Part shown: positions 22,860 to 32,560 of the stretch, piece after piece
How the letters are laid out: each line of letters opens with the position of its first letter
Position numbering within the stretch: the first letter of the stretch is position 1
Assembly (NCBI GenBank): GCA_013397845.1
Contig: VZTG01009129.1
Coordinates: forward strand, 407,422 to 471,421
DNA length: 64,000 nucleotides
Source of the DNA: Melanocharis versteri
Lineage: Eukaryota > Chordata > Aves > Passeriformes > Melanocharitidae
Direction of reading: 5' to 3'
Made by a program: the position numbers and the translations under genes
Notes under the pieces: generated by a model
What the model saw: only the letters and a program-made list of their open reading frames with translations
Database searches by the model: none
What the model was told of the DNA's origin: nothing

Positions 22860-23480
22860 GCTTTGCCATCTTTTTTTCTTTTTTTTTTCTTTAAGAAGCT
22901 TAATATATTAGCTAATCATGTGTGTAAACAATCTCAATATGCAAACTGAGAAGTAGCATCCATCCCCCCAGCGTCAGCTGGGTTGAGCTTCCCCATTAAC
23001 CTCTCCAGAGCAAAAAACCCTTCCCGAACAGCCATTTCAGAGTGTGCAAAATTGATTTTGCATTCGGCCTCCGCAGTGGGAGAAGATGGCGGCGTGGAGC
23101 CGCGAGCACCTCTTCCCTCCCTCGTCATTTTTTGGGGATGTCCTCTTTTCCTCGGCAATGGAGGACGGGCGGGTCTGGTGCCAGCAGGTCTCTCCCACTG
23201 CCTGGGCATGGAGGTCCCCCCGGGCGCCTTCTCCCGAGCAAAAACAATAAAAAACAAATTTACGGTGGCCCCTCCTTGGGTAATTTCCACAGCGCAAAGA
23301 CCCCCTGCCTCCCACCCCCTTCATGTGCGTCTTCTCTTAATTAATTAATACTGCATTCATCACCGCTTAATTCCCGTTTCCGTAGCACCCGAGGAGGGGG
23401 GCTGCCAGCAAAGGCGGGTGCTGAGATAGTCTAGAGCTGCTGTCTTAGTGGAGGAGCTTAATTAGCCCCCGTGACAACAC
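22860..23480. promoter_or_regulatory. Candidate regulatory block with YY1-like site
   Basis: AT-rich flanks (TTAGCTAATCATGTG near 22910; TTAATTAATTAATACTGC near 23340) surround a CpG-containing core with AAGATGGCGGC at 23083-23093, a classic YY1 consensus often found at promoters. A perfect 6-bp inverted repeat CCCGTG-ACAA-CACGGG lies at 23468-23483. No transcript is demonstrated. Confidence 0.4.
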
Positions 23481-24455
23481 GGGCTTGTTTCCCACAGCCC
23501 GGGAACGGGTGGCTTCCGATGGCTCCTGGTGCCCAGCAAACGCAGCTCCCCGTGCCCATGCCAGTCCCCGGGCAGCTGGGCTGGGTGTGCTGGGGAGGGA
23601 CGGTGATCTCCTGCAACAGCTGCCCAAATTAAAAAAAAAAAATTAATCACAAATTGGCCGCCTTTCGAGCTGGATGAGGGACAGGAGGCAAAGGAGGCAC
23701 CAGGCTTGCTCTGTCTCAGTGGTTTCGGGGACCAAACCCCACTGGGCTGTACGGGGTCCAGCACACCCCTCACTGCTTGTAGCTGTGTCTGTTGGTGTTG
23801 CAGGGGTCCTGCTCTCCTTTTCTTCATTTTTTACCTTAAACACAACTTGTTGGCACTTGTGGCACCTCCTCAGCTGAAAGCACCTTGCTACACTGTGCTG
23901 CAGCCCTGGTGGGACCTGGCTGGAGAGCCCTGTGGTGCTGATGGGGCAAACCAGCAAATCAAGCAGCAGGCATGAACTGCTGGGGTGACTTCAGCAGAAC
24001 AGAACTTTTTGAGGACTGTGTGGAAGGGAAGATGACGTGCTTGTCAGTTGTTTTTGTGGTGTGCATCAGAGTTCAGATGGGTGACTGTATCTCAGGTTTT
24101 TACCTCCCTGTCTTTGAACTCTCCTCCCCTCTGCAAAGAGGGAAAGCCCTTGTGCCCCCACAGCTCTTTGGGGTGGTGACCATGGGCGTGTTGTGCTCAC
24201 ACCCACGCAGCTCCCACCTGCCTGGGCACCACGTTTAGGGTAAGATGGAGAGATCCAGAGCGTGTGTGTGAGGATGGAAGATGGAGGGGGAACAAAAGCA
24301 GCAGATCCACTGCGGTGCCGGGCCGGGCTCCTTGCCAAGAGCGGCTGCGGCAGCAGCTCCGGCCGGGGTGGTGGCTCCCCGCAGCCACCAGGACTGGTGA
24401 TGCTCCCTGCTGCCCTCTCCTCTGGGGCACGGGCTGAGGGTGGGCCAGGGCTGGC
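23481..24455. other. Intergenic, nothing recognised
   Basis: Includes an A-rich run near 23630-23645. No gene or mobile element recognised. Confidence 0.55.
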
Positions 24456-24582
24456 ATGAGGATGGTGATGTGGGGATGAGGATGGAGATGTCGGGATGAG
24501 GGTGGTGATGTCAGGATGAGGGGTGGTGATGTCGGGATGCTGATGTCAGTGTCGATGTCAGGATGTTGATGTCGGGATGTCA
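24456..24582. repeat. Degenerate minisatellite, about 20-bp unit
   Basis: About six imperfect units related to ATGAGGGTGGTGATGTCGGG, with unit lengths of roughly 15-22 bases. The array is degenerate toward its right end, where the unit shortens to GATGTCGGGATGT-like repeats. Confidence 0.85.
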
Positions 24583-24655
24583 CCTTGCCCGTGCCCTTCC
24601 CATGCCCCGTGTGACTCGTGGCCACAGCACAGCCATGCTCAGCCAGCGTGAGTAA

Positions 24656-24663
24656 TGACGTCA
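24656..24663. promoter_or_regulatory. Palindromic CRE (TGACGTCA)
   Basis: A perfect 8-bp cAMP response element in the context TAATGACGTCAGGC. It is a full-site consensus for CREB/ATF proteins. It lies 265 bp upstream of the exon-like segment at 24928-25021; function is inferred. Confidence 0.45.
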
Positions 24664-24927
24664 GGCAGGGGCTTGGGGCGTGGGGAGCGCTCGGTGTTGG
24701 GTGTGAGGGCTTTTTTTGCTTGATTTTTTTTTTAATCTTTAATTTCCGTTTCCTGCCACTCTTTTATTTTTCCCCACTGCCCGGCCCGTGGCGTTGGAAC
24801 TTGGCTGCCTCGTTGGTCGTGGCGTCGGGAGGGCCGGGGATGTGGGGGTCAGTTGGCACAGCAACTGCTGCTCGGGGACAAAAGGAGGCTTTTTTCTTTT
24901 TCTTTTTACTTTTTTTTTTGTTTGCAG

Positions 24928-25021
24928 CGACAGTAGCAGCTGCCAGCCAGAATAGCAAATCCGTGCGGCCTGGCACCACTCCAGCTTCCTTGAGGGTTGC
25001 AGAGGGATGGTATGTCGGAGG
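24928..25021 (+). other. Exon-like segment of unknown transcript
   Basis: A long pyrimidine tract with TTTGCAG ends at 24927, and GTAAGA begins at 25022 after GGAGG, so a 94-base segment is framed by good splice sites on the + strand. One frame is open through it but shows no known domain. It could be a non-coding RNA exon, an alternative 5' exon of a downstream gene on the same strand, or chance. Confidence 0.3.
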
Positions 25022-25110
25022 GTAAGACTAGCTAATTAATCTTCTGGCAGGGAACAATGTAATATCAGACAATTACAAAGACAGAATGAAATTGCTATAG
25101 TGGGAAGGCT
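25022..25110. promoter_or_regulatory. Candidate conserved non-coding element
   Basis: GACTAGCTAATTAATCTTC, then CAATGTAATATCAGACAATT and ATGAAATTGCTATAG form an AT-rich block directly after the exon-like segment. No repeat similarity. Confidence 0.35.
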
Positions 25111-26879
25111 GGCATATGAATTTCTCAAAGGGTCCATCCCTCAGCCCACTGCCGTGGCACTTTGTATGCGGGGAAAGCACCCACCGTACATGTGCTTCGC
25201 TGTTGTGCGGGGGTTTTTGTGTGAATTACATTACGGGTTTGGAGGAGGGGCGGGGGGAGGCAGGTTTGCTCACAGGAGAAGCTTTTTGAGGAGCAAAAGA
25301 GAGCAAGAAGAGTCATTCCGAGCAGAATTCCGCGTTCCCCACCAGCCAGCCGTGCCGAGAGGGCAGACCTGGTGCATCGCCGACCCTTCGGGCTCACCGG
25401 GTTGGGGATTTTTTCCCAGTTATTTTCCGTGGTTGCACTGCGGGGTCTGATGGCTACGGCTTTTGGAAGAGAGATCTGACCACTGGGCAGAGGGGGAGGG
25501 ATTTCCTACAGCCGCTCTTCACAGAGGAGCCTTCAAAGCGCTTTGGAGCTGCTGGAAGTTCTTGGGGGAAAACACCTACGAGCTCCGCGGTGGTAATTGC
25601 CGATAATGAGCTGTAATCACCGCTACCTACAGCCGGGACACGGTGATGGATAGGGCAGTGCGAGCCGCATGGTGCAGGCTCCCCGGCTGTTTATTTGCGG
25701 CGGGGAAAGAATTAGGGAAGTCTCATTTATCCTGGAGCACAAGAAAGCATCGGTGGGAGATCAGCCTGTGCAGGATTAGCATAGGAAACCCCTCCTCCCT
25801 CCTCCCTGCCCTCGCCAGGCGTTAGGGATGAGCTAATGGCTCTCCTCCCTCTGCATCTCCCTCCCAGGACGAAACTCGAAGCGGTGGGATCTCTAGAAGT
25901 GTCATTAAAAAAACAAAACAAAACAAAAACAACCCTCCAATACAAACGTGGAAGCGGCATCAGCCAAATTCTCCTTGCGGCGCTGCGTTTGCGTCTGCGC
26001 GCCGGGAGCCGCTTCCAGCCAGGACGGGAATTGGAGCGGCTCCAGCGCCGCTGTTCCTCCTCCTGAGGAATTCGAGTAGGTTTTTGTTTGGTGCCTGCAC
26101 AGATCAGATGGTGCCGAGAGGATGTTTAGAAATCACCGCAAGCCCCCCCGGCTGCTTTGGCTGGTTGTCACTGGTGCTGTTGGAAGGCCTAGGCTGAATA
26201 AGCGGCTTCTTTTAGAGGAGCAGCAGTGTCGGGAGCTGGATGGGCAGGTGGGGCCCTTTTCCGAGGTGCAGATGAGGAGGAGCTGCCCACAGCTTAGTCC
26301 TTGAGCAGTGCCCTGAAAGGCTTCCTGGTGGGTGTCCGTCTGTGGGTGTTTGCCTGAGTATTGTTCAGGGCTGGCTGAATAGCAGGAACATTTTCCACCG
26401 GGTTTTGTTAGTGATGGAGGTCCCCGGGCTGGGTCCCATCAGGAGTGCCTCGGTGTGGTGCATACGGATGTGTAGCTCCTTCTGTGGCCACGCATGCTCC
26501 CTGTGAGACGCCAAAAAATTCCCTGCACACCCAAAAGAGATGGATCCCAAAACCCGAGCCTCTGTTCCCATCACCTGCTGTACCCTCCCTGTGTTGGCTT
26601 TGAGCATCCCAAGCACTCAGGTGCGCAGTGGCTGTTCCCTCCCATTTTGCAGAATGAATGCATCGCCTCAGGAGGGTGCAGAGCTCAGCCCAGCCATCCC
26701 TGTGGTTCCTGTCCTCACCCACCCACAGACAGCCACATCTCCAGAGCTGGAGGGAAATTCTCTCAAGACCAGCCCAGCTAATGTACCCACAGGAGAAGGC
26801 CTTGGAGGCTTCCTATCCGGACAGTCATGCCTCTAGTAACGGATGTTTGTGAGCAGGAGTGAAGAAACTGAAGTTATCC
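25111..26879. other. Intergenic, CpG-bearing, no gene recognised
   Basis: Moderately CpG-rich between about 25320 and 26060 (for example GCGTCTGCGCGCCGGG near 25991), with an A-rich run near 25906-25931. No coding exon was recognised. The CpG density could mark an unannotated promoter, but no other promoter evidence is visible. Confidence 0.45.
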
Positions 26880-27479
26880 CAATCATTTCATAAATTATTT
26901 CAGTCAGAAATGATCACATTTAGCCCTTGTCTGGAGTCCTGCTGAGGACTGTCCCTCTTTGGTTTTGTGCCCAGCCTTGCCCTCAGCTCTGTACAAAGTC
27001 TGAGCCAGCAGCTCCTGCATGGAAGTGGAGGAGACAATCTCAACATCTTCATAGTCAATAATTGACACCAGGGATGTTTCTGTAAATTAATGAGTGTATC
27101 TTCTTGACTACACTTCAAAGTTTTCACTTTATGAATCTTTTATGGAATTCTCTACACAGGGAAAAAAAGGAAAACAACACACCCTCGTAGTACTGAAATT
27201 TTACCTTTGTAAATGATGCAATAAAAAAAAAATAAATTAAACCCCACCCTTTCCCAATCAGTTGACTCGAGAAAAATCATCCAGTGCGTCATTGAGCACA
27301 CACTGGGGGGCTGAATTTGCCCATGAAGGTGGGTACATCCAAACAGGCATGAGTGCTGAAGGGTTAATAATGGTCTGGACACTCTGACCTGAACCTTAAT
27401 GCTGCCAAAATTCCCCCCTTGCAGCTGGGTATGTCCCCCCTCAGGTCCTGCTGAGCCTCTCCAAGGAAACTTCTGGAGT
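26880..27479. other. AT-rich intergenic sequence
   Basis: AT-rich with an A run near 27222-27235. No repeat family or gene recognised. Confidence 0.55.
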
Positions 27480-27780
27480 TAAGGAATTTAATTTGTAATA
27501 AATCAGCATTACAGTACAAGTAAATCTGCTTCAGTGGCTATAAAAATTAATTCCTTATCCTAAACATTATTATATAGCTTTCAAAATGAATTGACTGTGG
27601 TTGGTAGTCTAGTATGTGCCATTATTGGTAATTAGTGTAACAAAATAACGTTGCTATAATATTTCCTGTCTACCCCTCCCCCAGTTGGGAGCTGTTTCCT
27701 ATTAGAGAATCAGAATTGCAAATGCAAGGCTTGTGTGGAAGCTGCTGGCTTTGATTTTTTTTTTTTCATTTTTTTAATAT
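27480..27780. promoter_or_regulatory. Candidate conserved non-coding block
   Basis: AAGGAATTTAATTTG, AAAAATTAATTCC, GGTAATTAGTGTAAC and AGAATTGCAAATGCAAGG occur within 260 bases, ending in a T run. Strong AT contrast with flanks, no repeat match, no open frame. Confidence 0.4.
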
Positions 27781-27971
27781 AATTTTGTGTGTGTTGGAAG
27801 TCAGTCTGTTCCTGTCTGGGGTTTTCCGGCAGCATTTCCTTCTGCAAAACCTTTGGAATGTCACAGGGCACCATCAGAGAATGATGCTGGAGGGGCTGGG
27901 TGCTCCCTGGAGCAGCCCAATGCTCTTGGATCCCTTTTGAGCTTTTGCTTGTGTGCAGCTGCGGCTGAGAC
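27781..27971. other. Short spacer, nothing recognised
   Basis: No feature recognised before the CR1 fragment. Confidence 0.6.
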
Positions 27972-28142
27972 CAGAATCCCAGCGTGGGTCAGGTTGGAAG
28001 GGAGCCCAGGTGGGACCATCTGGTCCCCCCCCCCTGCCCAGGCAGGGTCATTCCAGGCACAAGACTGAGTCCTGGCAGTTCTGGAGTATCTCCAGTGGCC
28101 ATCCACATCTCCCGGGATGTGGCACTGTCCCGCTCACAACTT
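27972..28142 (-). mobile_element. CR1 LINE 3'-end fragment (antisense)
   Basis: The + strand reads GGTCAGGTTGGAAGGGA, then CATCTGGTCC, CAGGCAGGGTCATTCC and GAGTATCTCCAGTGG, the order of the CR1-F-like 3' terminus in reverse complement. Similarity fades after 28110. Old, 5'-truncated. Confidence 0.85.
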
Positions 28143-28880
28143 GTCTCCACAGGGTTTTTTTCCAGTGATCCCCCACATCCTTGTCTTTATCCAGAAGCTT
28201 GGCTCATCCTAAAACACCTGGTGGATCTCCCTGTGGAGACGCTGGGGCAGCTCTGAGCCTGCCAGGAGGCGGAGGGAAGCAGAGATTCCCTTTTGTGAGG
28301 CAGAGGGCAGGTGAAGGATGGGCTGGGGCAGCGAGTCTGGGCAGCTGGAGCTGTGTGCAGCACGAGGATCCCCACACCTGGAAGGCAGAGGGGTCCTGAG
28401 GAGCTTTGCTGGGCGTTTGCAGCTGCACAAAGCTGCTTTTCACACTTTGTTGGCGTAAGAAACCTGAACAGGATGACAAGGGGGATGGAAACTCAGGAGG
28501 AGCAAATAAAAATGATTTTATATGTTTCTCCCCCTCTGTGTGAGATGGACACCGTGGGAGCTTTTCTCCACAACCCCATTTTCAGCACACGCAGTGCCTT
28601 CCTGCCTTGGGTTGTTCCTTCCCACTGTGTACCCAAGAGTTATCAACCCCCAGTGCCCATCCCAAATGTCCTGGATAATCCCTCAGGAGTACCCACACTA
28701 AACACTTCAGTGGTGCTGACCGAAACAGCTGCTGCCATTTAATTTGTGGAGTGTCCTTTTGAATTATTTTTTCCCCCCACTATCATAGGTCTGTTTTTTT
28801 CTCCTTGATTTTCAGCTTTTAGTGTTGCCTTTTGAAATAATCCTCAGCAGCCGTGAAGGTTAGAAACTTGATTCTCCATG
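28143..28880. other. Intergenic, nothing recognised
   Basis: Spacer between two CR1 fragments; no gene or other repeat recognised. Confidence 0.6.
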
Positions 28881-28983
28881 GAATCACAGAATGGTTTGGG
28901 CTGGGAGGGACCTTGAAGGTCATTTAGTTCTACCCCCCTGCCCAGGTCGCTCCAAGCCCCATCCAGCCTGGCTTTAGGGAAGG
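28881..28983 (-). mobile_element. CR1 LINE 3'-end fragment (antisense)
   Basis: GAATCACAGAATGGTTTGGG, GGGACCTTGAAGGTCAT and CCCCATCCAGCCTGGC on the + strand are the canonical reverse-complement 3' end of avian CR1. The CACAGAAT octamer marks the element terminus. Confidence 0.92.
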
Positions 28984-29301
28984 AAGGGTCAAATTCTCCT
29001 GTAATTTTCTGGCTCTGGGATTTTTTTCTATGAAATGACCAATTTAAAATTTAACAGCTCTGTAATGAGAACCTGGGAGCAGAGAAATGGGGAGCTGTGG
29101 GGAGACTGGATTCTTTGTGCTGTCCCCATCACGGAGCTATTCCTTGAGTTTTGATGACATGGCAGCTTCAGAAATCTGGAGATATGCCCTGTACTCAGCC
29201 ACCCCATATATCACAGCGCTGAAAAATGCAGAAACTAAGCAGTAAAACTGAGCAGGAGATATACTTGCCATCCTGGAAAACATTTAAGATGTAGATACAG
29301 A

Positions 29302-29332
<31 letters not shown>

Positions 29333-30600
29333 TCAGTATCGTTCTTGGCCCAGACGAGGCTGGTAAATCATAATTCCAAACATCAGCAAGTTCCAGAGTG
29401 AACAGGCTGTGCCATCTGAGCCCTTTGATTTGGTCTAGGCTGGGTTTGGGAGCTCAGCCTGGGGTTTGTGCTTTGGCTGGAGTTGGACAGATGCAGTCAG
29501 CTTAAGCTTCAGGATACAAATTCCCTCCAGGCTGAGGGAGGAAAATAAATTGCACGTTGGAAGCGATAGAAACATGATTTCAGGACTTTCTCCAACTCTT
29601 TTTCCCCTTAGGGAAAAGGATATTGAAATGATTCAAACCAGGACTTTGCTGGGAATGAGCTGATAGGTTTTTTTCCCAGTATAAACCCCCACACTGGTAC
29701 CAGTAGGGCTCAAAGCCTTTACCCCATTGGTCTTGCAGGATAACAGCAATGCTCTGGGTGTTGTTGGGGCTGGCCAGGAAAATCAGGATATTTTGTTCTT
29801 TCTAATTTCCTCATTGAAAGGTCTATATCTCAGGAATTTGTCTGGAATTAAATGTTTTTAATCCCTCCAACCAGTTCCTCCCATTTTCTTGCTTCTGTAC
29901 AGAAAGTTGCCTTTCTGTGCTGCCAAAGAGCTTTTCCTGGCTGGGAGTTTGGTGGGGTTTTATTTGCTGCCCTGTCTCATGTCACTGGCAGTCAACTTTG
30001 CTGAAGTCTTTGTGTATAGGCTTCAAAATGCTCAGATTTTTCATCGAAGTGGGAAATACCTGTTTTTCTTCACATGCACATTTCTGCATTTCTTCTCAGT
30101 TTTCTTCCTCCCCAGCCCAAATCTCTCCCTCACCATTGCTCAGCTGTTTCAAAGGACCCCATTAAAATTATTTCAGCTTCATCCTTGGTGTGAGATCAAT
30201 ATTTCTGTATCTTTTTAATGAGCCATATAACGGTGGTGGAGAAAAATTAAGTGAAAGTGTCCTTACTGGAGGTAGCAGAAAGCAGATCTCCTGTTTGCCT
30301 AAAAACCTCTGCAAGTTTTGATCTCTCAAATGAAACCACTCTCGAAGGTTAAAAAAAAATCTGAAACAATATTTTGAGTCAAATTAAATATTTAATTTCA
30401 ATAAAATCAAAGTATTTCAAACAGATTTCTTTGTCCATTTAATATTTTATGAGAGAAGCCTAAAATTAAACACAGAGTTGTTTCTCTAGGGAAAAAACAG
30501 AGGTTGTTTTTGTATGCTTTAAAGAAAAAATAAATCCATCTAGTAAAAGTACTATTTTTTTAATTTTCCCCTAGAATACTTTTTTTTTTACAATGTGAGG
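28984..30600. other. AT-rich intergenic sequence with one microsatellite
   Basis: Contains the (AAT) microsatellite at 29302-29331 and a strongly AT-rich section at 30160-30600. No gene or mobile element recognised. Confidence 0.55.
29302..29331. repeat. (AAT)10 microsatellite
   Basis: Ten uninterrupted AAT units; likely length-polymorphic. Confidence 0.98.
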
Positions 30601-31109
30601 ATTTCAATGTGAGGTTGTCACTGCATCCTTTGCAGAACGAAGGTGCCTCTGTGGGTACCAGATCTCCTGGTGCTCCAGGGACAAAGATGAGTCTTGCTGC
30701 TGCAGAAGAGTTTGGAGAAATAGATTTTCTATAGAATTAGTCTTTTACATGTGGGGATTTGCTGCAATAGATTTGGGAAAACGGGAAGAACTAAGGTGTG
30801 AGAGGGGCTGTGGCATCTCCCAAAATCTCTGTGAAGGAGCTGTGGCTGTTCTGGGCTCTTGGAGGTTTTCATTTACTGCTTGGAGGGTTGGGTCCAGCCC
30901 TCTCAGAAACAGCAGCATGGGTGGCAAGAAACCTCCCAGTTTGTCCCATTTTCAACTGTGCAAGTGTTCTTCTTTCTTTTCTTCACGTGCACAAAGGAAG
31001 AAAGGCTTCTGATAAACTCCAAACCCCAACAAGGCACGTTTGGGCCATAATAGCAAAATTCGTGTGTGCTTTTAAGGGAGACACCTCTGCCTGGCCTGGG
31101 TTTATGAAT
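30601..31109. other. Intergenic, nothing recognised
   Basis: A short duplication of CAATGTGAGG sits near 30592-30614. No other feature. Confidence 0.55.
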
Positions 31110-31300
31110 GCATAGTTAAGGTTAGGTTTGTTTGCTTGAATATTTGATATTTAAATATTTAAAACAAGGAGGTTGTGTTCTATCATCATTATGTAGACTG
31201 CTTCCTAAAATCATATTAATTGATGGAGCAATTCTCAGTCTCTTGTCTAGAATTTCACTGTGGTGACTAAAAATCCTGGTTTTTTGGAGCAGTAATAATG
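31110..31300. promoter_or_regulatory. AT-rich candidate element
   Basis: GAATATTTGATATTTAAATA and CATATTAATTGATGGAGC occur in a block with no repeat similarity. Composition-based inference only. Confidence 0.3.
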
Positions 31301-32099
31301 GGGCAAAGCAAAGAAATGCAGGACTAAGTCAATGCAGAGCAGTTCTTTATTGTGGCTCATTTATGCGTGTGCTGGTCTGGTGCTATTCCTCCTCTGCTGT
31401 TTGGCACATGTGCTATTTATCTGTTTTCTGTGACCCTAAATCACTCTGTCTGCACTCAGCTCCCACTTCTGCTGGGAGATTTGTGGGGGGAAAGCAGCTA
31501 CACTTAACCTTTTGTTTTCTTCATCGGGTTTCTGACAATATAAATAGTTTGCTGCTCGCCAGCAAGATTGTTGCACTGGCAGAAATAATCTTGTTTCTAT
31601 CAGCTGTGGATCCTCAGGCTTTTCTCGCTGTTTTCCCCTGGTCATCACTAAAAGAGGTGCAAGGATGGGAGTCCATGGACCTGTTCCCGCTGCCAAGCTG
31701 AGCTTAATTGCAACAGGCACAAGCGACTGGGGGTGAAATTAAAATTATTGCGGCCGCCTGGCTTGGGAGCGCTCCGGCATCTGCTGTGGCTGCACTGGAA
31801 AATTCAGATTTGGGGGGAAAAAAGTGAGGCTCAACTCCTCTGTAACTTCAGGCAGGACACTTTCGTGTGATGCTGGCCCTGGTCCCCACGTGCTCGAGCT
31901 TCCAAAGGGAAGCGATTTCGCAGGGTTTTCTGCTGCCGGGCAGCCACCCAGTGTCACCTCGGGCAGCGCAGAGCAGAGCACAGCCCCACAAGCGATGCGA
32001 ACAATTTACAGTCCTGCTGCAAGGATGCTGCTGCGAGGCCCGTAAATGGCCACATAAAGGGAATCCGGGTGGGAGCTGGGAGTGCCCTGACACACACAA
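31301..32099. other. Intergenic, nothing recognised
   Basis: Contains AAATTAAAATTATTGCGGCC near 31740, an AT-rich motif abutting a NotI-type GCGGCCGC. No gene recognised. Confidence 0.5.
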
Positions 32100-32560
32100 T
32101 TCTCCCTTAATTTAATAGAACGGTCCATTCAGCGGAGAATGTATTGTAAAGCGCTCTCAGGTTGGATGGCCTCCTATTGTGTCTGGCCTTTGAAGTGCTG
32201 ATTAGCTGGGCTGGGAACACGCTGATAAAAAGTTAATTTCTATTTGCTGTTGCTTTGTAATTGGATGAACACGAAAGCAATTAAATATTAAAACATACAA
32301 ACAAATAACGAAGTCACTGTAATTAGCCAAAGTTTGATCACTGTCATATTTATTTAGGAGGAGATGATACGTCTCAGCAGGTGACATTTTAAATACCCTT
32401 GGCTGCTTTGGTGTTGTCTTCAGAGAATGCTGAATAATGTACGGAGGATTTAATTAAACCCCATTGTAAATCAGCTGTGATGACAGGGAAGTGACAGCCA
32501 CATGTTGAAAAGAGAATTAGGCCGCAGCAAGAGAGATTAATTAACTATTTTCTACAGAGT
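32100..32560. promoter_or_regulatory. Strong candidate conserved non-coding element
   Basis: A 460-base block with many developmental-enhancer-like cores: TGTAATTGGATG, GCAATTAAATATTAAAAC, CTGTAATTAGCC, TTTAATTAAACCCC and GATTAATTAACT. No open frame of note, no tandem or interspersed repeat. Among the intergenic AT-rich blocks this is one of the most enhancer-like. Conservation not tested. Confidence 0.45.
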
